Of a stretch of 64,000 nucleotides of DNA, positions 53,578-62,451 are shown piece by piece. The notes under the pieces are model-generated. The model did no database searches, had not been told where the DNA came from, and saw only the letters and a program-made list of their open reading frames with translations. The stretch is from Pseudanabaena sp. M085S1SP2A07QC (GTDB lineage Bacteria > Cyanobacteriota > Cyanobacteriia > Pseudanabaenales > Pseudanabaenaceae), in assembly GCA_020404895.1 (NCBI GenBank), contig JADBWK010000002.1:1-64000 (forward strand). The letters run 5' to 3'. The translations under genes and the position numbers were made by a program. The stretch's first letter is position 1. Every line of letters begins with the position of its first letter.

Positions 53578-55281
53578 TTACTTAGTTGCTAAAACTGTCT
53601 TAGCTTGAACTTCAGAAAGGTTAGGGAAAGTAGGTTGCACAGCAAAAGTTTCATTATTTCTTATCAAAGCAACTTGCTCATGGGCAAGACGCATTTGTGA
53701 ATTTATGGCTGTTGTCGTTGCATCATAGAGATTGGTTGCCATTTTAGGATATGCACCGATCGCAATGACTGGTACTAAGAAGCAAACCGCAATGAATACT
53801 TCGCGAGGTCTAGCATCACTAAAATCAGCTTCGCTAGGCAAAACGCAACTTGTACCGAAACAAACTACTTCCTGATTACCTTGTGATTTGAGGCTGATAT
53901 CAGAGATATCACAGGAGGGATTGATATCGCAGGTGGGATTGGCATCGGAAGCGTAAAAAATCTGACGCAACATTGAGAGTAGATAAATCGGCGTGAGAAT
54001 CACGCCAACTGCGGCTAAAAATACCGTTACTGTGCGGAAGGTCGAGCTATAGACATCACTGGAAGTCATACCGACAAAGATAGCAATTTCACTAGCAAAA
54101 CCACTCATTCCAGGTAGAGCAAGAGATGCCAATGCTCCAACAGTAAATAAAGCAAATACCTTGGGCATGACCTTGCCGATATAGCCCATCTCGTTCATTA
54201 ACATCGTGTGTGTGCGATCATAGGTAACACCAGCGAGGAAAAATAAGACGGAAGCAATCAAACCGTGAGAAAGCATTTGTAACATTGCGCCATTGATTCC
54301 CAAATCAGTGAAAGATGCGATGCCGATCAGGACAAAGCCCATGTGCGAAACAGATGAAAAAGCGAGGCGACGCTTCATATTAGTTTGAGCAAATGAATTT
54401 ACCGCACCATAAATAATATTTATTACCCCAAGCATTGCTAAAACTGGAGCAAAATAAACATGGGCATGTTCAAGTAGTCCCATATTCAGACGAATTAATC
54501 CGTAACCTCCCATCTTGAGTAATACACCTGCTAATACCATTGATACAGGTGAAGAAGCCTCACCATGAGCATCAGGGAGCCAAGTATGGAGGGGAAAAAT
54601 CGCCAGCTTGACACCAAAGGCAATTAATAAACCTGCATAAACTGGAAGCTCTAGCGCAATAGGGAAATCCTTGAGAGCTAGCTCAGCCATGTCAAAGGTG
54701 AGGTTGTTACCATAGAGAGCCATCGCTAAGCCAGCAACTAAGATGAAAATTGATGATGCGGCGGTATAAAGTAAGAACTTAGTGGCTGCATACTGACGTT
54801 TCTGACCTCCCCAAATCGAAACAAGCAGATATACAGGAATTAGCTCAACTTCCCACATGATGAAAAATAGCAGTAAGTCTTGGGAGACAAATACGCCAAT
54901 CTGAGCAGCGTATAGCACCAACATCAGGAAGTAAAACAGGCGGGGCTTAATATTAACTTGCCATGCTGCGAAGATTGATAGCGTAGTGACAAGTCCAGCC
55001 AGTAGAACTAGAGGTGCGGAAATGCCATCGACCGAAACTGCCCAACTAAGCCCTAATTGGGGTATCCAAGTGTACTTTTCCGCGAGTTGAAATGTCGCAC
55101 TGCTCGGATCGTAGTTCTTCCAGAAGGCGTAGCACATCAAAATAAAATCGGCGATGCCTATACCTAACGCATACCAACGCACAGTTTTGCCTTCTTTGTC
55201 TGGCAATATGGGGATTAGGAATGAAGCCACGAGAGGCAGCAGGACGATCGCGGTAAGCCAAGGAAATTGGTCTAGTGTCAT
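53578..55281 (-). CDS. ndhD: NAD(P)H-quinone oxidoreductase subunit 4
   Basis: A 567-residue antiporter-like NDH-1 subunit. Multiple membrane spans, with the conserved [40 protein letters not shown] and [16 protein letters not shown] hydrophilic loop near residues 450-490 holds four cysteines ([11 protein letters not shown] and VVCFGTSC) before PREVFIA; a similar cysteine-bearing loop occurs in NdhD1-type proteins of other cyanobacteria. It works with NdhF in proton pumping in the thylakoid. Subtype D1 is likely but not certain. Confidence 0.95.
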   Translation of the reverse strand: MTLDQFPWLTAIVLLPLVASFLIPILPDKEGKTVRWYALGIGIADFILMCYAFWKNYDPSSATFQLAEKYTWIPQLGLSWAVSVDGISAPLVLLAGLVTTLSIFAAWQVNIKPRLFYFLMLVLYAAQIGVFVSQDLLLFFIMWEVELIPVYLLVSIWGGQKRQYAATKFLLYTAASSIFILVAGLAMALYGNNLTFDMAELALKDFPIALELPVYAGLLIAFGVKLAIFPLHTWLPDAHGEASSPVSMVLAGVLLKMGGYGLIRLNMGLLEHAHVYFAPVLAMLGVINIIYGAVNSFAQTNMKRRLAFSSVSHMGFVLIGIASFTDLGINGAMLQMLSHGLIASVLFFLAGVTYDRTHTMLMNEMGYIGKVMPKVFALFTVGALASLALPGMSGFASEIAIFVGMTSSDVYSSTFRTVTVFLAAVGVILTPIYLLSMLRQIFYASDANPTCDINPSCDISDISLKSQGNQEVVCFGTSCVLPSEADFSDARPREVFIAVCFLVPVIAIGAYPKMATNLYDATTTAINSQMRLAHEQVALIRNNETFAVQPTFPNLSEVQAKTVLATK

Positions 55282-55688
55282 GTCAATAAGTCTAAATACT
55301 TACCAAGGAGTATGTTAAGTATTGTACTAAACTTTACAAAGTTTTAATCATCATTCTTTTCGATGATGATCATTTGGTTGTAACCACTTTGATAATTTCT
55401 TCTACAAAAGTGGAGATGGTTACATTGGTCAGACGTTCTATAAATTGACCTTGGATTGTCTTTAGATACAATTTGTAATCAAGGTATTCGCTATGTTCAA
55501 GTTTTGATTCGGCAATCACGGAACCATCGCCGCCCTCATTAAAGCGATAGATCATTACCCGATCAAATCCTGTCAGTTCATGCATTTCCTGAACCACTAA
55601 TTCACATAGTGCAGTGAGATTTTGCGCCGTCTGCATTTTTGCTAAAGTAGCTTTAATATGGCGATAGAATTGAAAAAAGTCTCTTTTA

Positions 55689-55792
55689 TAGCAATGTAAG
55701 CTTTGCTTAGGACATAAAACCCAAAAGATGGCAGAGCTTCGCTCTGCCATCTTTTGGGTTTTGAATTGTCCTATCTATCTCTTACGTTGCTA
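55689..55792. mobile_element. Family A MITE-like element, copy 5 (104 bp)
   Basis: Identical to copy 6 when both are read in the same orientation (loop TTC). TA duplications at 55687-55688 and 55793-55794. Inside the phytochrome-like pseudogene. Confidence 0.92.
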
Positions 55793-56114
55793 TAGAATCT
55801 GCTTTTACTGGTTCTAGTTCGAGTATGATCTCGCCACTAGGAGCACGATGGACAACTCCGTTAAAGGGACATGCGATACCATCGGCATTAACAATCGAAA
55901 GATTCAATGGATTAATATGTTCAAAGTTCTGATCAAGACAAGCCAGAATCACTACTCTCAGATCACCGCGATCGCTCCCGATAAAGTCAGCTAAGGGGCG
56001 ATCGAGTAAGTCCGTTACTGACATTCCTAAAATCTCGCTTGCGTTTTCACTTGCTAGAGTAATTCGCTAATCTGGCTCAGCTAGAGCCAGCAGAAAGCCT
56101 TGTGGTTGAATATA

Positions 56115-56218
56115 TAGCAACGTAAGAGATAGATAGGACAATTCAAAACCCAAAAGATGGCAGAGCGAAGCTCTGCCATCTTTTGGGTTTTATGTCCTAA
56201 GCAAAGCTTACATTGCTA
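56115..56218. mobile_element. Family A MITE-like element, copy 6 (104 bp, reverse orientation)
   Basis: Inverted relative to the other five. TA duplications at 56113-56114 and 56219-56220. It lies between HIPN and IQPQG of the phytochrome-like pseudogene. Confidence 0.92.
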
Positions 56219-56467
56219 TAGTTGGGAATATGAATAGGTTCGCGATCGCAGTTGTTTAGATTAACTGTATCAAGCTCATTAATCTTATCCTTGGCAATTT
56301 TCCTCGGAATCTTTTGCATCAACTAATATCCTTATGCCAAGTATTTTCCTTGGGATACATCCATAAATAAATACTTACGAAAATTGATAATAGTGAAAGT
56401 TTATGCGCTCAACCAGAAAGCAACCTGTTTTCTTAAGATCGCATGAAATATTTGTCAAGCATCAAAC

Positions 56468-56514
56468 CCAAAAAAGCTGATTCGCACGCAAAGCGTGCGA
56501 ATCAGCTTTTTTGG
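56468..56514. terminator. Hairpin after the Uma2 gene
   Basis: Perfect 22-base arms CCAAAAAAGCTGATTCGCAC..., loop AAA, 12 bases past the stop on the minus strand. Confidence 0.8.
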
Positions 56515-56526
56515 TATTAGCGCTAC

Positions 56527-57096
56527 TTATTCACTTAGCCAACTAAAAACCGTTTCTACATTTAGTTGTAAATCACTCGCAAAGTCTGGCATTGGTATAA
56601 CTTGTTCGGGGCGATCGTATATTTGCAAAGCTTGATTAGCCCTATAGATAAAGATTACTTTTTCGTCAGGATCGAGTAACCATGCCATTTCAGTGCCATG
56701 TTCCAGAGCAAATAGAATTTTTTTGACTAATTTAGTTTGACGCTGATCAGGAGAGAGAATCTCAATCATCCAGTCGGGCGGGATGTCAAAAATATTAGCG
56801 ATTTCGCCTACGCCATTAGAGTCACGAACAATATGCTCCCACCGAAAAACTGATATATCTGGGACAATAGATATTCCGCCAAAAGTACAGCGCAATTCTG
56901 AGAAAGCTCTGGCAATACGCTTTGATCTCAAATTTGCATTAATCGCTGCCGCAAACTCTGTTTGAATTGCGCTATGTTTTCCTTTAGGCATTGGTTTCTG
57001 AATTATCTCCTTTTCAAAATATTCACTTTCTGGCTCAGTCTCAGGCATGGCAAGAAAATCATCTAGAGTGAAAGGTTTAACAGCGGCTTGTACCAT
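56527..57096 (-). CDS. Uma2 family endonuclease-fold protein (DUF820)
   Basis: A 189-residue protein with the Uma2 layout: TLDDFLAMPETEPESEYF at the start, a helix with KHSAIQTEFAAAINANLR, then VPDISVFRW and PDWMIEILSPDQRQTK carrying the PD-(D/E)xK-type residues. The family is expanded in cyanobacteria and its function is not established. Complete. The remnant at 34673 is of the same family. Confidence 0.9.
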   Translation of the reverse strand: MVQAAVKPFTLDDFLAMPETEPESEYFEKEIIQKPMPKGKHSAIQTEFAAAINANLRSKRIARAFSELRCTFGGISIVPDISVFRWEHIVRDSNGVGEIANIFDIPPDWMIEILSPDQRQTKLVKKILFALEHGTEMAWLLDPDEKVIFIYRANQALQIYDRPEQVIPMPDFASDLQLNVETVFSWLSE

Positions 57097-57126
57097 CTTT
57101 GAGTATCTCCAAAAGTATTACCAGTG

Positions 57127-57157
57127 TTTTGTGGTGCGGCTTCGCTGCACCACAAAA
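57127..57157. terminator. Short hairpin after the RDD gene
   Basis: 11-base arms TTTTGTGGTGC and complement, loop of 9 bases, directly abutting the stop at 57158. Confidence 0.65.
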
Positions 57158-58042
57158 TCATTGCCTTCGAGGACGACGAGCCGATCGCTTAATTGGTGGT
57201 TCATCTTGATAAGGCTCTTGATATGAATCTGTGTGATCGCCATAATCATCATCATTATTCCAATCATCGAAATTGTTCACACCATCGTTAATATCGCCTT
57301 TATAAACACTTCTGGGTGAATCTAAAGGTTCAGCATAAGGATCTATATAAGAGCGATCGTATTCGCTTTCATAATTAGAGCCAAAATTAAAATCTTGGGG
57401 TGGACGAGATTTTGTCCGAGGACGGCGCTTTTGTTTGGGACTTGGTTTAGGACGAGGAGCACTATAGTCATCTTCATAAAGATCGCGATCTTGACGACTT
57501 TGATAAATCTTGGTGGCTTGTTGTCCAGCTTGATTAAAAAGTTTGCCCAATTTTTGATCGATCGCAAATCCTTTACGGCTTTGAATGGAGATTGTGCTAC
57601 TAATGCGATCATGGAAAGCTTGACGCTTTTCGTTATCAACGATCGCAAAGGCAGCATCAGCAACAAAAGGAATCCAAGCAAATACGATCAGTGTGGAGGT
57701 AATTGTTTCGATGAGAAATAGCGAACAAATAAATACAAAAATCTCACGCTTAAAAAATGCTCCAAATCCAGCAGTTTTTCCATATTCAGCATCAATGACC
57801 CGAATGCTCATCAGCCATCTACCAAAGCTTTGACCTTGAGAGCGTGCTGCAATAAATACGCGAAAGACAAACCAAGTCACCAAAAATGTGATGAAGCGTA
57901 AAGGACTAGATGAGGTGACTGATAGCAGAGACAAAGTTAGCTCTGATATAAACCAACAACTTAAAAAGTCTATGATTAGTGCTCCGAGTCTTTGGTTGAC
58001 TGAGGCAAGAGGATAGCGGCTGTAAGCTGGCTCAAAGTCCAT
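57158..58042 (-). CDS. RDD-family membrane protein with charged C-terminal tail
   Basis: About 294 residues. The RDD domain covers residues 1-150: YPLASVNQRLGALIIDFLSC with the Arg and Asp, further spans, and ARSQGQSFGRWLMSIRVID. After about residue 165 it becomes a low-complexity tail rich in Arg, Asp, Tyr and Pro (PRPKPSPKQKRRPRTKS, then repeated Asp/Tyr runs) that is likely disordered. RDD proteins have been proposed as small transporters; function here is unknown. I prefer ATG 58042; a GTG at 58084 would add 14 residues. Confidence 0.8.
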   Translation of the reverse strand: MDFEPAYSRYPLASVNQRLGALIIDFLSCWFISELTLSLLSVTSSSPLRFITFLVTWFVFRVFIAARSQGQSFGRWLMSIRVIDAEYGKTAGFGAFFKREIFVFICSLFLIETITSTLIVFAWIPFVADAAFAIVDNEKRQAFHDRISSTISIQSRKGFAIDQKLGKLFNQAGQQATKIYQSRQDRDLYEDDYSAPRPKPSPKQKRRPRTKSRPPQDFNFGSNYESEYDRSYIDPYAEPLDSPRSVYKGDINDGVNNFDDWNNDDDYGDHTDSYQEPYQDEPPIKRSARRPRRQ

Positions 58043-58158
58043 TGTGATTGCTTGTGATGATTGCTTGATTCGTGATGAAGACACAGATTTATATTCTATA
58101 CTGCCAAGTATGATGGCAAATCAAGCGATCGCACCTATCCACAAGGAGCAAAATCAAA

Positions 58159-58617
58159 ATGACACAGGCTATAACTCGTAAATCTTTGTATGAGACAGAT
58201 TTTTTGCTATGGACTGAAGAAACTATAGCTAAGCTCAAGGCTAGGGATTTTGATCATGTAGATTTAGAAAACTTGATTGAGGAAATTGAGAGCTTGGGTA
58301 AATCAGATAAAAAGGAAATAAAAAGCCGCCTCACAACCTTGCTTGCTCATTTGCTTAAGCGCATATATGTCAATATGCCTCAAGAGTTTAATGGCTGGGA
58401 ACGGACGATTAGAAATCAACGGACTGATCTTGAGTTAGCGCTGATGGATTCTCCTAGTTTAAAAGCAATATGGAATGAGGCTTTTGATATTGCCTTTCGC
58501 CTTGCATTGCGAAATGTTAGAGATGAGTATGAGAAAAAAGGCTATCACATCCCTGAACAATGGCAGTTTAGCCGTGAAATTGATGCGATGTTGAGTGTTA
58601 AGTTTTGGGATGAATAA
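58159..58617 (+). CDS. DUF29 domain-containing protein
   Basis: A 152-residue protein with the DUF29 pattern: YETDFLLWTEETIAKLKARD, DLENLIEEIESLGKSDKKEI and LTTLLAHLLKRIY. The family is common in cyanobacteria with no established function, and resembles small toxin-antitoxin or regulatory proteins in distribution. AAGGAG lies 11 bases before the ATG. Its stop overlaps the coaX start (ATGAATAA), so the two are translationally coupled. Confidence 0.92.
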   Translation: MTQAITRKSLYETDFLLWTEETIAKLKARDFDHVDLENLIEEIESLGKSDKKEIKSRLTTLLAHLLKRIYVNMPQEFNGWERTIRNQRTDLELALMDSPSLKAIWNEAFDIAFRLALRNVRDEYEKKGYHIPEQWQFSREIDAMLSVKFWDE

Positions 58618-59305
58618 TCATTTAGCGATCGCCATAGGCAACACCAGAATTAAGGCAGTTATTTTTGACAGCAAAAAACAAATTCTTGAAGAATATGCCT
58701 ATACTCACGAGCAATTACCAAACTTAGAAGCAAAACTTTCGACTAGAAATTTTGAACGTATTGCGATCGCCTCAGTCGTTCCCGATATGATTACCAATTG
58801 GCATCATTTGCCACAGACTCAGACGATCACAACAGCGGATGTGCCATTGCAAGGCTTGTACTCGACAATGGGATGCGATCGCGCCTTGGCAGCCTATGGC
58901 GCGGGAGAAACCTATGGCTACCCAGTGATGGTGATTGATGCGGGGACAGCAATCACTTTGACAGCGATTGATGTGCATAAGAATTTATTTGGAGGTGCGA
59001 TCGTGGCTGGATTGCGATCGCAGTTTGCCTGTTTGCATCAAAATACAGCAGCTTTGCCAGATCTGCCGATCCCCGAAACTTTGCCAAAACGATGGGCGAC
59101 GAATACGCATGAAGCAATCCAAGGTGGAGTGGCGCACCTATTAATAGCAGGCTTGCAAGCTTATATAGATAATTGGCGATCGCAGTTTCCTGATAGTCAG
59201 GTGCTTTTGACGGGGGGAGATAGCGATTATTTAATGAGATGGGGCTTGAAAGTAGATATGATTGAGAAAAATCTAGTTTTTTGGGGAATTATGGCGTTGA
59301 CATGA
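58610..59305 (+). CDS. coaX: Type III pantothenate kinase
   Basis: A 231-residue ASKHA-fold kinase for the first step of coenzyme A synthesis. The phosphate-1 motif is IGNTRIKAVIF and the phosphate-2 motif VIDAGTAITLTAID, with GCDRALAAYGA between them. I start at ATG 58610, inside the DUF29 stop (ATGAATAA), because the family begins right before the LAIAIGNTR strand. Its own stop overlaps the next ATG as ATGA. It is odd for a coenzyme A gene to be coupled to a ParA-like pair. Confidence 0.93.
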   Translation: MNNHLAIAIGNTRIKAVIFDSKKQILEEYAYTHEQLPNLEAKLSTRNFERIAIASVVPDMITNWHHLPQTQTITTADVPLQGLYSTMGCDRALAAYGAGETYGYPVMVIDAGTAITLTAIDVHKNLFGGAIVAGLRSQFACLHQNTAALPDLPIPETLPKRWATNTHEAIQGGVAHLLIAGLQAYIDNWRSQFPDSQVLLTGGDSDYLMRWGLKVDMIEKNLVFWGIMALT

Positions 59306-60708
59306 GTTTTAATCCAAAACTTTGTCGTAATGAAAGCGAGGTCGAAAGCAAATTAATTGTGCAATATCTTTTGCCAGCGCTTGGGTATGATCCGAGCAAA
59401 TGGCATCAAGAGGTCGCATTGGGTGGTATTCGTTTAGATTTTTTAGCATTGCTTTCCCCAGTTTTTCCAAGCATTAATGACCCATCACCGAAGCCCTGTG
59501 TGGTGATGGAAGCAAAACATCCCAAACAAAATCTCAATTTCCATGTGCGGCGGTTGAAGCGTTATTTAACTAAGTTGCATGTTATGTATGGGGTATTAAC
59601 AAACGGGAAAGATTTTCGGATTTATGAACTTGTTGGCAATCAAATAGATCTGATTTTTCAATGCGAAGGCTTGGAAATTGCTGACAAAATTGAGAAAATT
59701 GGCGATATTATTGGCAGGGATAAATTAGCGGGAATTGATACAAATAAATCTATCCCTTTGACCGTGCTACCAGACCCAATTGGCATTAAACCTCCATTTT
59801 TTGAGAATAAAACTCCTCCTCTTCCAGAATCTCTACAAGCCAGAATCATGAAAACGATCGCAATCTATCACAACAAAGGCGGCGTGGGCAAAACCACTAC
59901 CACCATTAATCTGGCGGCAGCAATGAGTCGCAAGGGGTTGAAGGTTTTGATTATCGATCTTGATAGTCAAGCAAATACCACCTATGCCGCAGGTTTAATG
60001 AAGTTTGATACCGAAGAAGAAGACAATCTTAGAGACAGCAATGTCTACAATATTATCTTCTTTCCTAAATCCAACTTTATTCATGATGTCGCGTTAAAGG
60101 GAAGCTTCAACTATCCTGAAGTCGATGTTATTCCTGCGCATATTAATTTGATCTGGCAAGAAAACGCTTTAATTGACCAAGAAAGTTCCAAATTTCAGCT
60201 GGTTAAAAAGTTAGAGCTTGTGAAAGATGACTATGATGTAGTCTTAATCGATACGCCGCCCTCACTCAATCTCTATGCAAGGATTGCCCTGATCGCCTGC
60301 GATTACCTTATTATTCCATCTGATCTGAAACCTTTTGCGAACGAAGGTTTACGCAATGTCAGAAATTTTATTGAACAGATTGACGATTTTCGTAGCTTTA
60401 CTAATCGTTCTCCAATCAATATTCTGGGAGTTTTACCTTCTAAGATATTGACAAATGCGAATTACATTAAATCAACTTTACCCAAGCAAGAGAAGATTAT
60501 CAAGGATCGATATGGATTTTCCGTATTAGAAACCCGAATTTTCCAACGCGAAGATTTATCCCGCGCAATCGATAACTTTGTGATAGAAGGCGATCACCAA
60601 ATCCCCGATCCTAAATCGATCTTTGACTTTAAGCCTGATTCGATGTCAGCCGCCGAGTTTGAAGAGTTAGCCAATGAAGTGCTTGAGAAAATAGGACTAC
60701 GCTCATGA
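59302..60708 (+). CDS. ParA-like ATPase fused to an N-terminal type-I-restriction-like nuclease domain
   Basis: About 468 residues from the ATG at 59302, which overlaps the coaX stop (ATGA). Residues 1-140 resemble the HsdR N-terminal domain: NESEVESKLIVQYLLPALGY, GGIRLDFLAL and CVVMEAKHPKQ, giving the D...ExK nuclease residues (about D46, E70, K72). A linker leads to a ParA/MinD ATPase with the deviant Walker A HNKGGVGKTTTTINLA (KGGVGKT at about 192-198), LIIDLDSQANTTYA, VLIDTPPS and DLKPFANEGLRN. ParA ATPases move or position DNA and protein cargo. The nuclease-ParA fusion is unusual. Its partner is the next gene. Confidence 0.88.
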   Translation: MSFNPKLCRNESEVESKLIVQYLLPALGYDPSKWHQEVALGGIRLDFLALLSPVFPSINDPSPKPCVVMEAKHPKQNLNFHVRRLKRYLTKLHVMYGVLTNGKDFRIYELVGNQIDLIFQCEGLEIADKIEKIGDIIGRDKLAGIDTNKSIPLTVLPDPIGIKPPFFENKTPPLPESLQARIMKTIAIYHNKGGVGKTTTTINLAAAMSRKGLKVLIIDLDSQANTTYAAGLMKFDTEEEDNLRDSNVYNIIFFPKSNFIHDVALKGSFNYPEVDVIPAHINLIWQENALIDQESSKFQLVKKLELVKDDYDVVLIDTPPSLNLYARIALIACDYLIIPSDLKPFANEGLRNVRNFIEQIDDFRSFTNRSPINILGVLPSKILTNANYIKSTLPKQEKIIKDRYGFSVLETRIFQREDLSRAIDNFVIEGDHQIPDPKSIFDFKPDSMSAAEFEELANEVLEKIGLRS

Positions 60709-61613
60709 GTTTACTCACTTCTTCGATTGATCTTGACATGATCGTATCACCATTATCAAAAGAGCCATCCCAGTTTCAAGCGAGTCAAATTGAGCATCTT
60801 GCTAATTTGTTTTTACAAGCAGGCGGCACAGTAAAGCCAATTCTATTACGCAGAGTCTCGCCAATCTCATTTGAAATTCTCGAAGGATATTTTGAATATT
60901 ATGCCGCTATCAAAGCTCAAGAAATTGATGATCAATTTACGGCAATCCGCGCCTATGTTGTACCCACCGATCTAGAGTCAACCATTCTTGAGCAATATAA
61001 TTTTTTGCGATCGCTTTCTACATCAGCGCCACTTGAAATTTCTGCTCCAGAAACTCAACCAGATTTAGCGCAAATAGAAAATGCGATCGCTAATCGCTTA
61101 GAGCAAAAACTATCTGTCACCGTAGATCGCATAGTTGAGGAAAGGATCAACGCTAGTTTGCAAATATTTGCCAACCAAATTACACAGCAAATAAATTTGC
61201 ATTTGCTAGATTTCAAACAATCACTAGCATTTGATCATATTAGCCAAGTTCTTTCACCTACACAACCAATCATTTCAGTCCCAGAGTCAGCACCTGAGAA
61301 AATCCCTAAATCTAAAACCATAAAAACTGCTACTACCAAAGCCAAAGCAACAAGTTCTAAAAAGTCTAAAGACAAGTTTATTAGTGATGACCCTAAAGTC
61401 TTACAGGTTATCAATGATTTAAATACAATTAACTTTGGCGATTTACAGCGTAATCTAGCAAAATCGGCAAAAGGAAATACAAAATTTGCTAAACCAATAT
61501 ATGAACTGAAATTGCAACATCCAGAGCAAAAAATTCAATCAATTCAAGATGTAATTGCTAATGTTCAGGGACTTGCTGAAAAGACTATGAAAAAAATTAT
61601 TGATGCATGGTAA
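60705..61613 (+). CDS. ParB-like protein
   Basis: A 302-residue protein overlapping the ParA-fusion stop by ATGA. Residues 15-100 look like a ParB/sulfiredoxin N-terminal fold (SQIEHLANLFLQAGGTVKPI, then ILEGYFEYYAAIKAQE). The middle is an Ala/Lys/Thr-rich linker with TATTKAKATSSKKSKDK. The last 75 residues form a helical module ending VQGLAEKTMKKIIDAW. I see no classic ParB helix-turn-helix. Position suggests it is the DNA-binding or adaptor partner of the ParA fusion; that is inference. Confidence 0.7.
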   Translation: MSLLTSSIDLDMIVSPLSKEPSQFQASQIEHLANLFLQAGGTVKPILLRRVSPISFEILEGYFEYYAAIKAQEIDDQFTAIRAYVVPTDLESTILEQYNFLRSLSTSAPLEISAPETQPDLAQIENAIANRLEQKLSVTVDRIVEERINASLQIFANQITQQINLHLLDFKQSLAFDHISQVLSPTQPIISVPESAPEKIPKSKTIKTATTKAKATSSKKSKDKFISDDPKVLQVINDLNTINFGDLQRNLAKSAKGNTKFAKPIYELKLQHPEQKIQSIQDVIANVQGLAEKTMKKIIDAW

Positions 61614-61665
61614 AGATCACAAAAGCAGGGGCAATTCATGAATTGCCCCTGCTTTTGTGATCTTT
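61612..61665 (+). terminator. 54-bp perfect palindrome ending the coaX-parAB-like unit
   Basis: 27-base arms beginning AAAGATCACAAAAGCAGGGG, no loop, directly after the stop codon. Shares its central 22 bases with the palindrome at 7364-7399. Confidence 0.85.
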
Positions 61666-61678
61666 ATATGTTTTTAAG

Positions 61679-61761
61679 TGGGGGTAAAGGGACTTGAACC
61701 CTTACGACCTTACGATCAACGGATTTTAAGTCCGTAGCGTCTACCATTCCGCCATACCCCC
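61679..61761 (-). tRNA. trnL: tRNA-Leu (UAA), intronless
   Basis: An 83-base class II tRNA on the minus strand. The acceptor stem is GGGGGTA paired with TACCCCC, the anticodon arm is CGGACTTAAAATCCG with anticodon TAA, there is a long variable arm, and the T arm contains GGGTTCAAGTCCC. CCA is not encoded. The anticodon loop is continuous, without the group I intron that many cyanobacteria carry at this site. Confidence 0.95.
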
Positions 61762-61834
61762 AAAGGGCTTTGCTATTCTAACGCGAAATGGGTAAATTTA
61801 CGATCAAAAATTTTAAAATTATAGCGATCGCCCC

Positions 61835-61872
61835 AAAATAATAGTCAGCGACTAGTCGCTGACTATTATTTT
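61835..61872. terminator. 38-bp perfect palindrome after the acidic repeat gene
   Basis: 19-base arms AAAATAATAGTCAGCGACT and complement, no loop. Confidence 0.75.
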
Positions 61873-61886
61873 TAGACTATTTAGAT

Positions 61887-62222
61887 TTAGACTTCTTCGT
61901 CGTCCCATTTTTCTTGGGTATAGCCAAGCTGGGTTGCCGCTGATTGTTCCTCACTGGTGAGGTCTTCCCAGAGTTTTTCTGCGGATTCTGGGATGTCATC
62001 TTCTCCCTCCCAGCTAGCTTGGCTCCAACCAAGGATACCCCACAGTTTTTTGTCTTCATCGGACAAATCATCCCATTCAGGAAAATCGTCCTCCTCTTCC
62101 CATGTTTCCTCACTCCAACCTAATTGTGACCAGAGTGCTTGCTCAGCACTAGTCATATCTGACCAGCTTATTTCACTCCAAAAATCATTCGGATCGCCAG
62201 TTACTTCACGGATAGTAGTCAT
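61887..62222 (-). CDS. Acidic Trp-rich three-repeat protein
   Basis: A 111-residue soluble protein made of three or more degenerate repeats of the form W-x-D-L-[ST]-x-E-[ED]-x-x-x-x-x-L-G-[WY]-[ST]-x-x-x-W-[ED]. Examples are TSAEQALWSQLGWSEETW, LSDEDKKLWGILGWSQASW and LTSEEQSAATQLGYTQEKW. It is highly acidic and rich in Trp and Glu. No signal or membrane segment. Similar repeats occur as tails in other cyanobacterial and marine proteins, with unknown role. The frame and repeat periodicity agree, so the reading is secure; the function is not known. Confidence 0.8.
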   Translation of the reverse strand: MTTIREVTGDPNDFWSEISWSDMTSAEQALWSQLGWSEETWEEEDDFPEWDDLSDEDKKLWGILGWSQASWEGEDDIPESAEKLWEDLTSEEQSAATQLGYTQEKWDDEEV

Positions 62223-62451
62223 AGAAGTTTTCTCGTAAATTTGAGTTCACCTAGATCTCATCATAGGTTTTGCTAGCCAAGGGAAGCAACAGTTAAAACT
62301 TAACCTTTCAAGAAATAAAAAAGGGCACGGTACTTTGACATTGTTATTTTCAAGCTAATTGTGACCATCTAATTGTGACCATCGTTTTTTGCATGATTTC
62401 AAGAATTCAAGACTCAAAAATAGACCTATAAATAGATGCATGTGTCTCACG

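Larger units (their letters stand above)
55370..56319 (-). pseudogene. Phytochrome-like photoreceptor gene, broken by two family A insertions
   Basis: On the minus strand from ATG 56319 the frame reads MQKIPRKIAKDKINELD and NCDREPIHIPN, the phytochrome N-terminus. Element copy 6 interrupts it. Then IQPQGFLLALAEPD, an in-frame TAG (56067-56069), RITLASENASEILGMSVTDL and the rest of the PAS domain to VKADS. Copy 5 interrupts next, then RDFFQFYRHIKATLAKMQ and the GAF start FDRVMIYRFNEGGDGSVIAE. After SEYLDYKL the sequence no longer follows a phytochrome and stops at 55370. Excising each element with one TA restores the frame exactly. Chromophore cysteine, PHY and kinase parts are gone. Confidence 0.88.

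Noticed and set aside
53880..53955. Cysteine-rich loop in NdhD considered as a novel insertion
   Set aside because: A similar cysteine-containing loop is known in NdhD1-type proteins, so it is not new.
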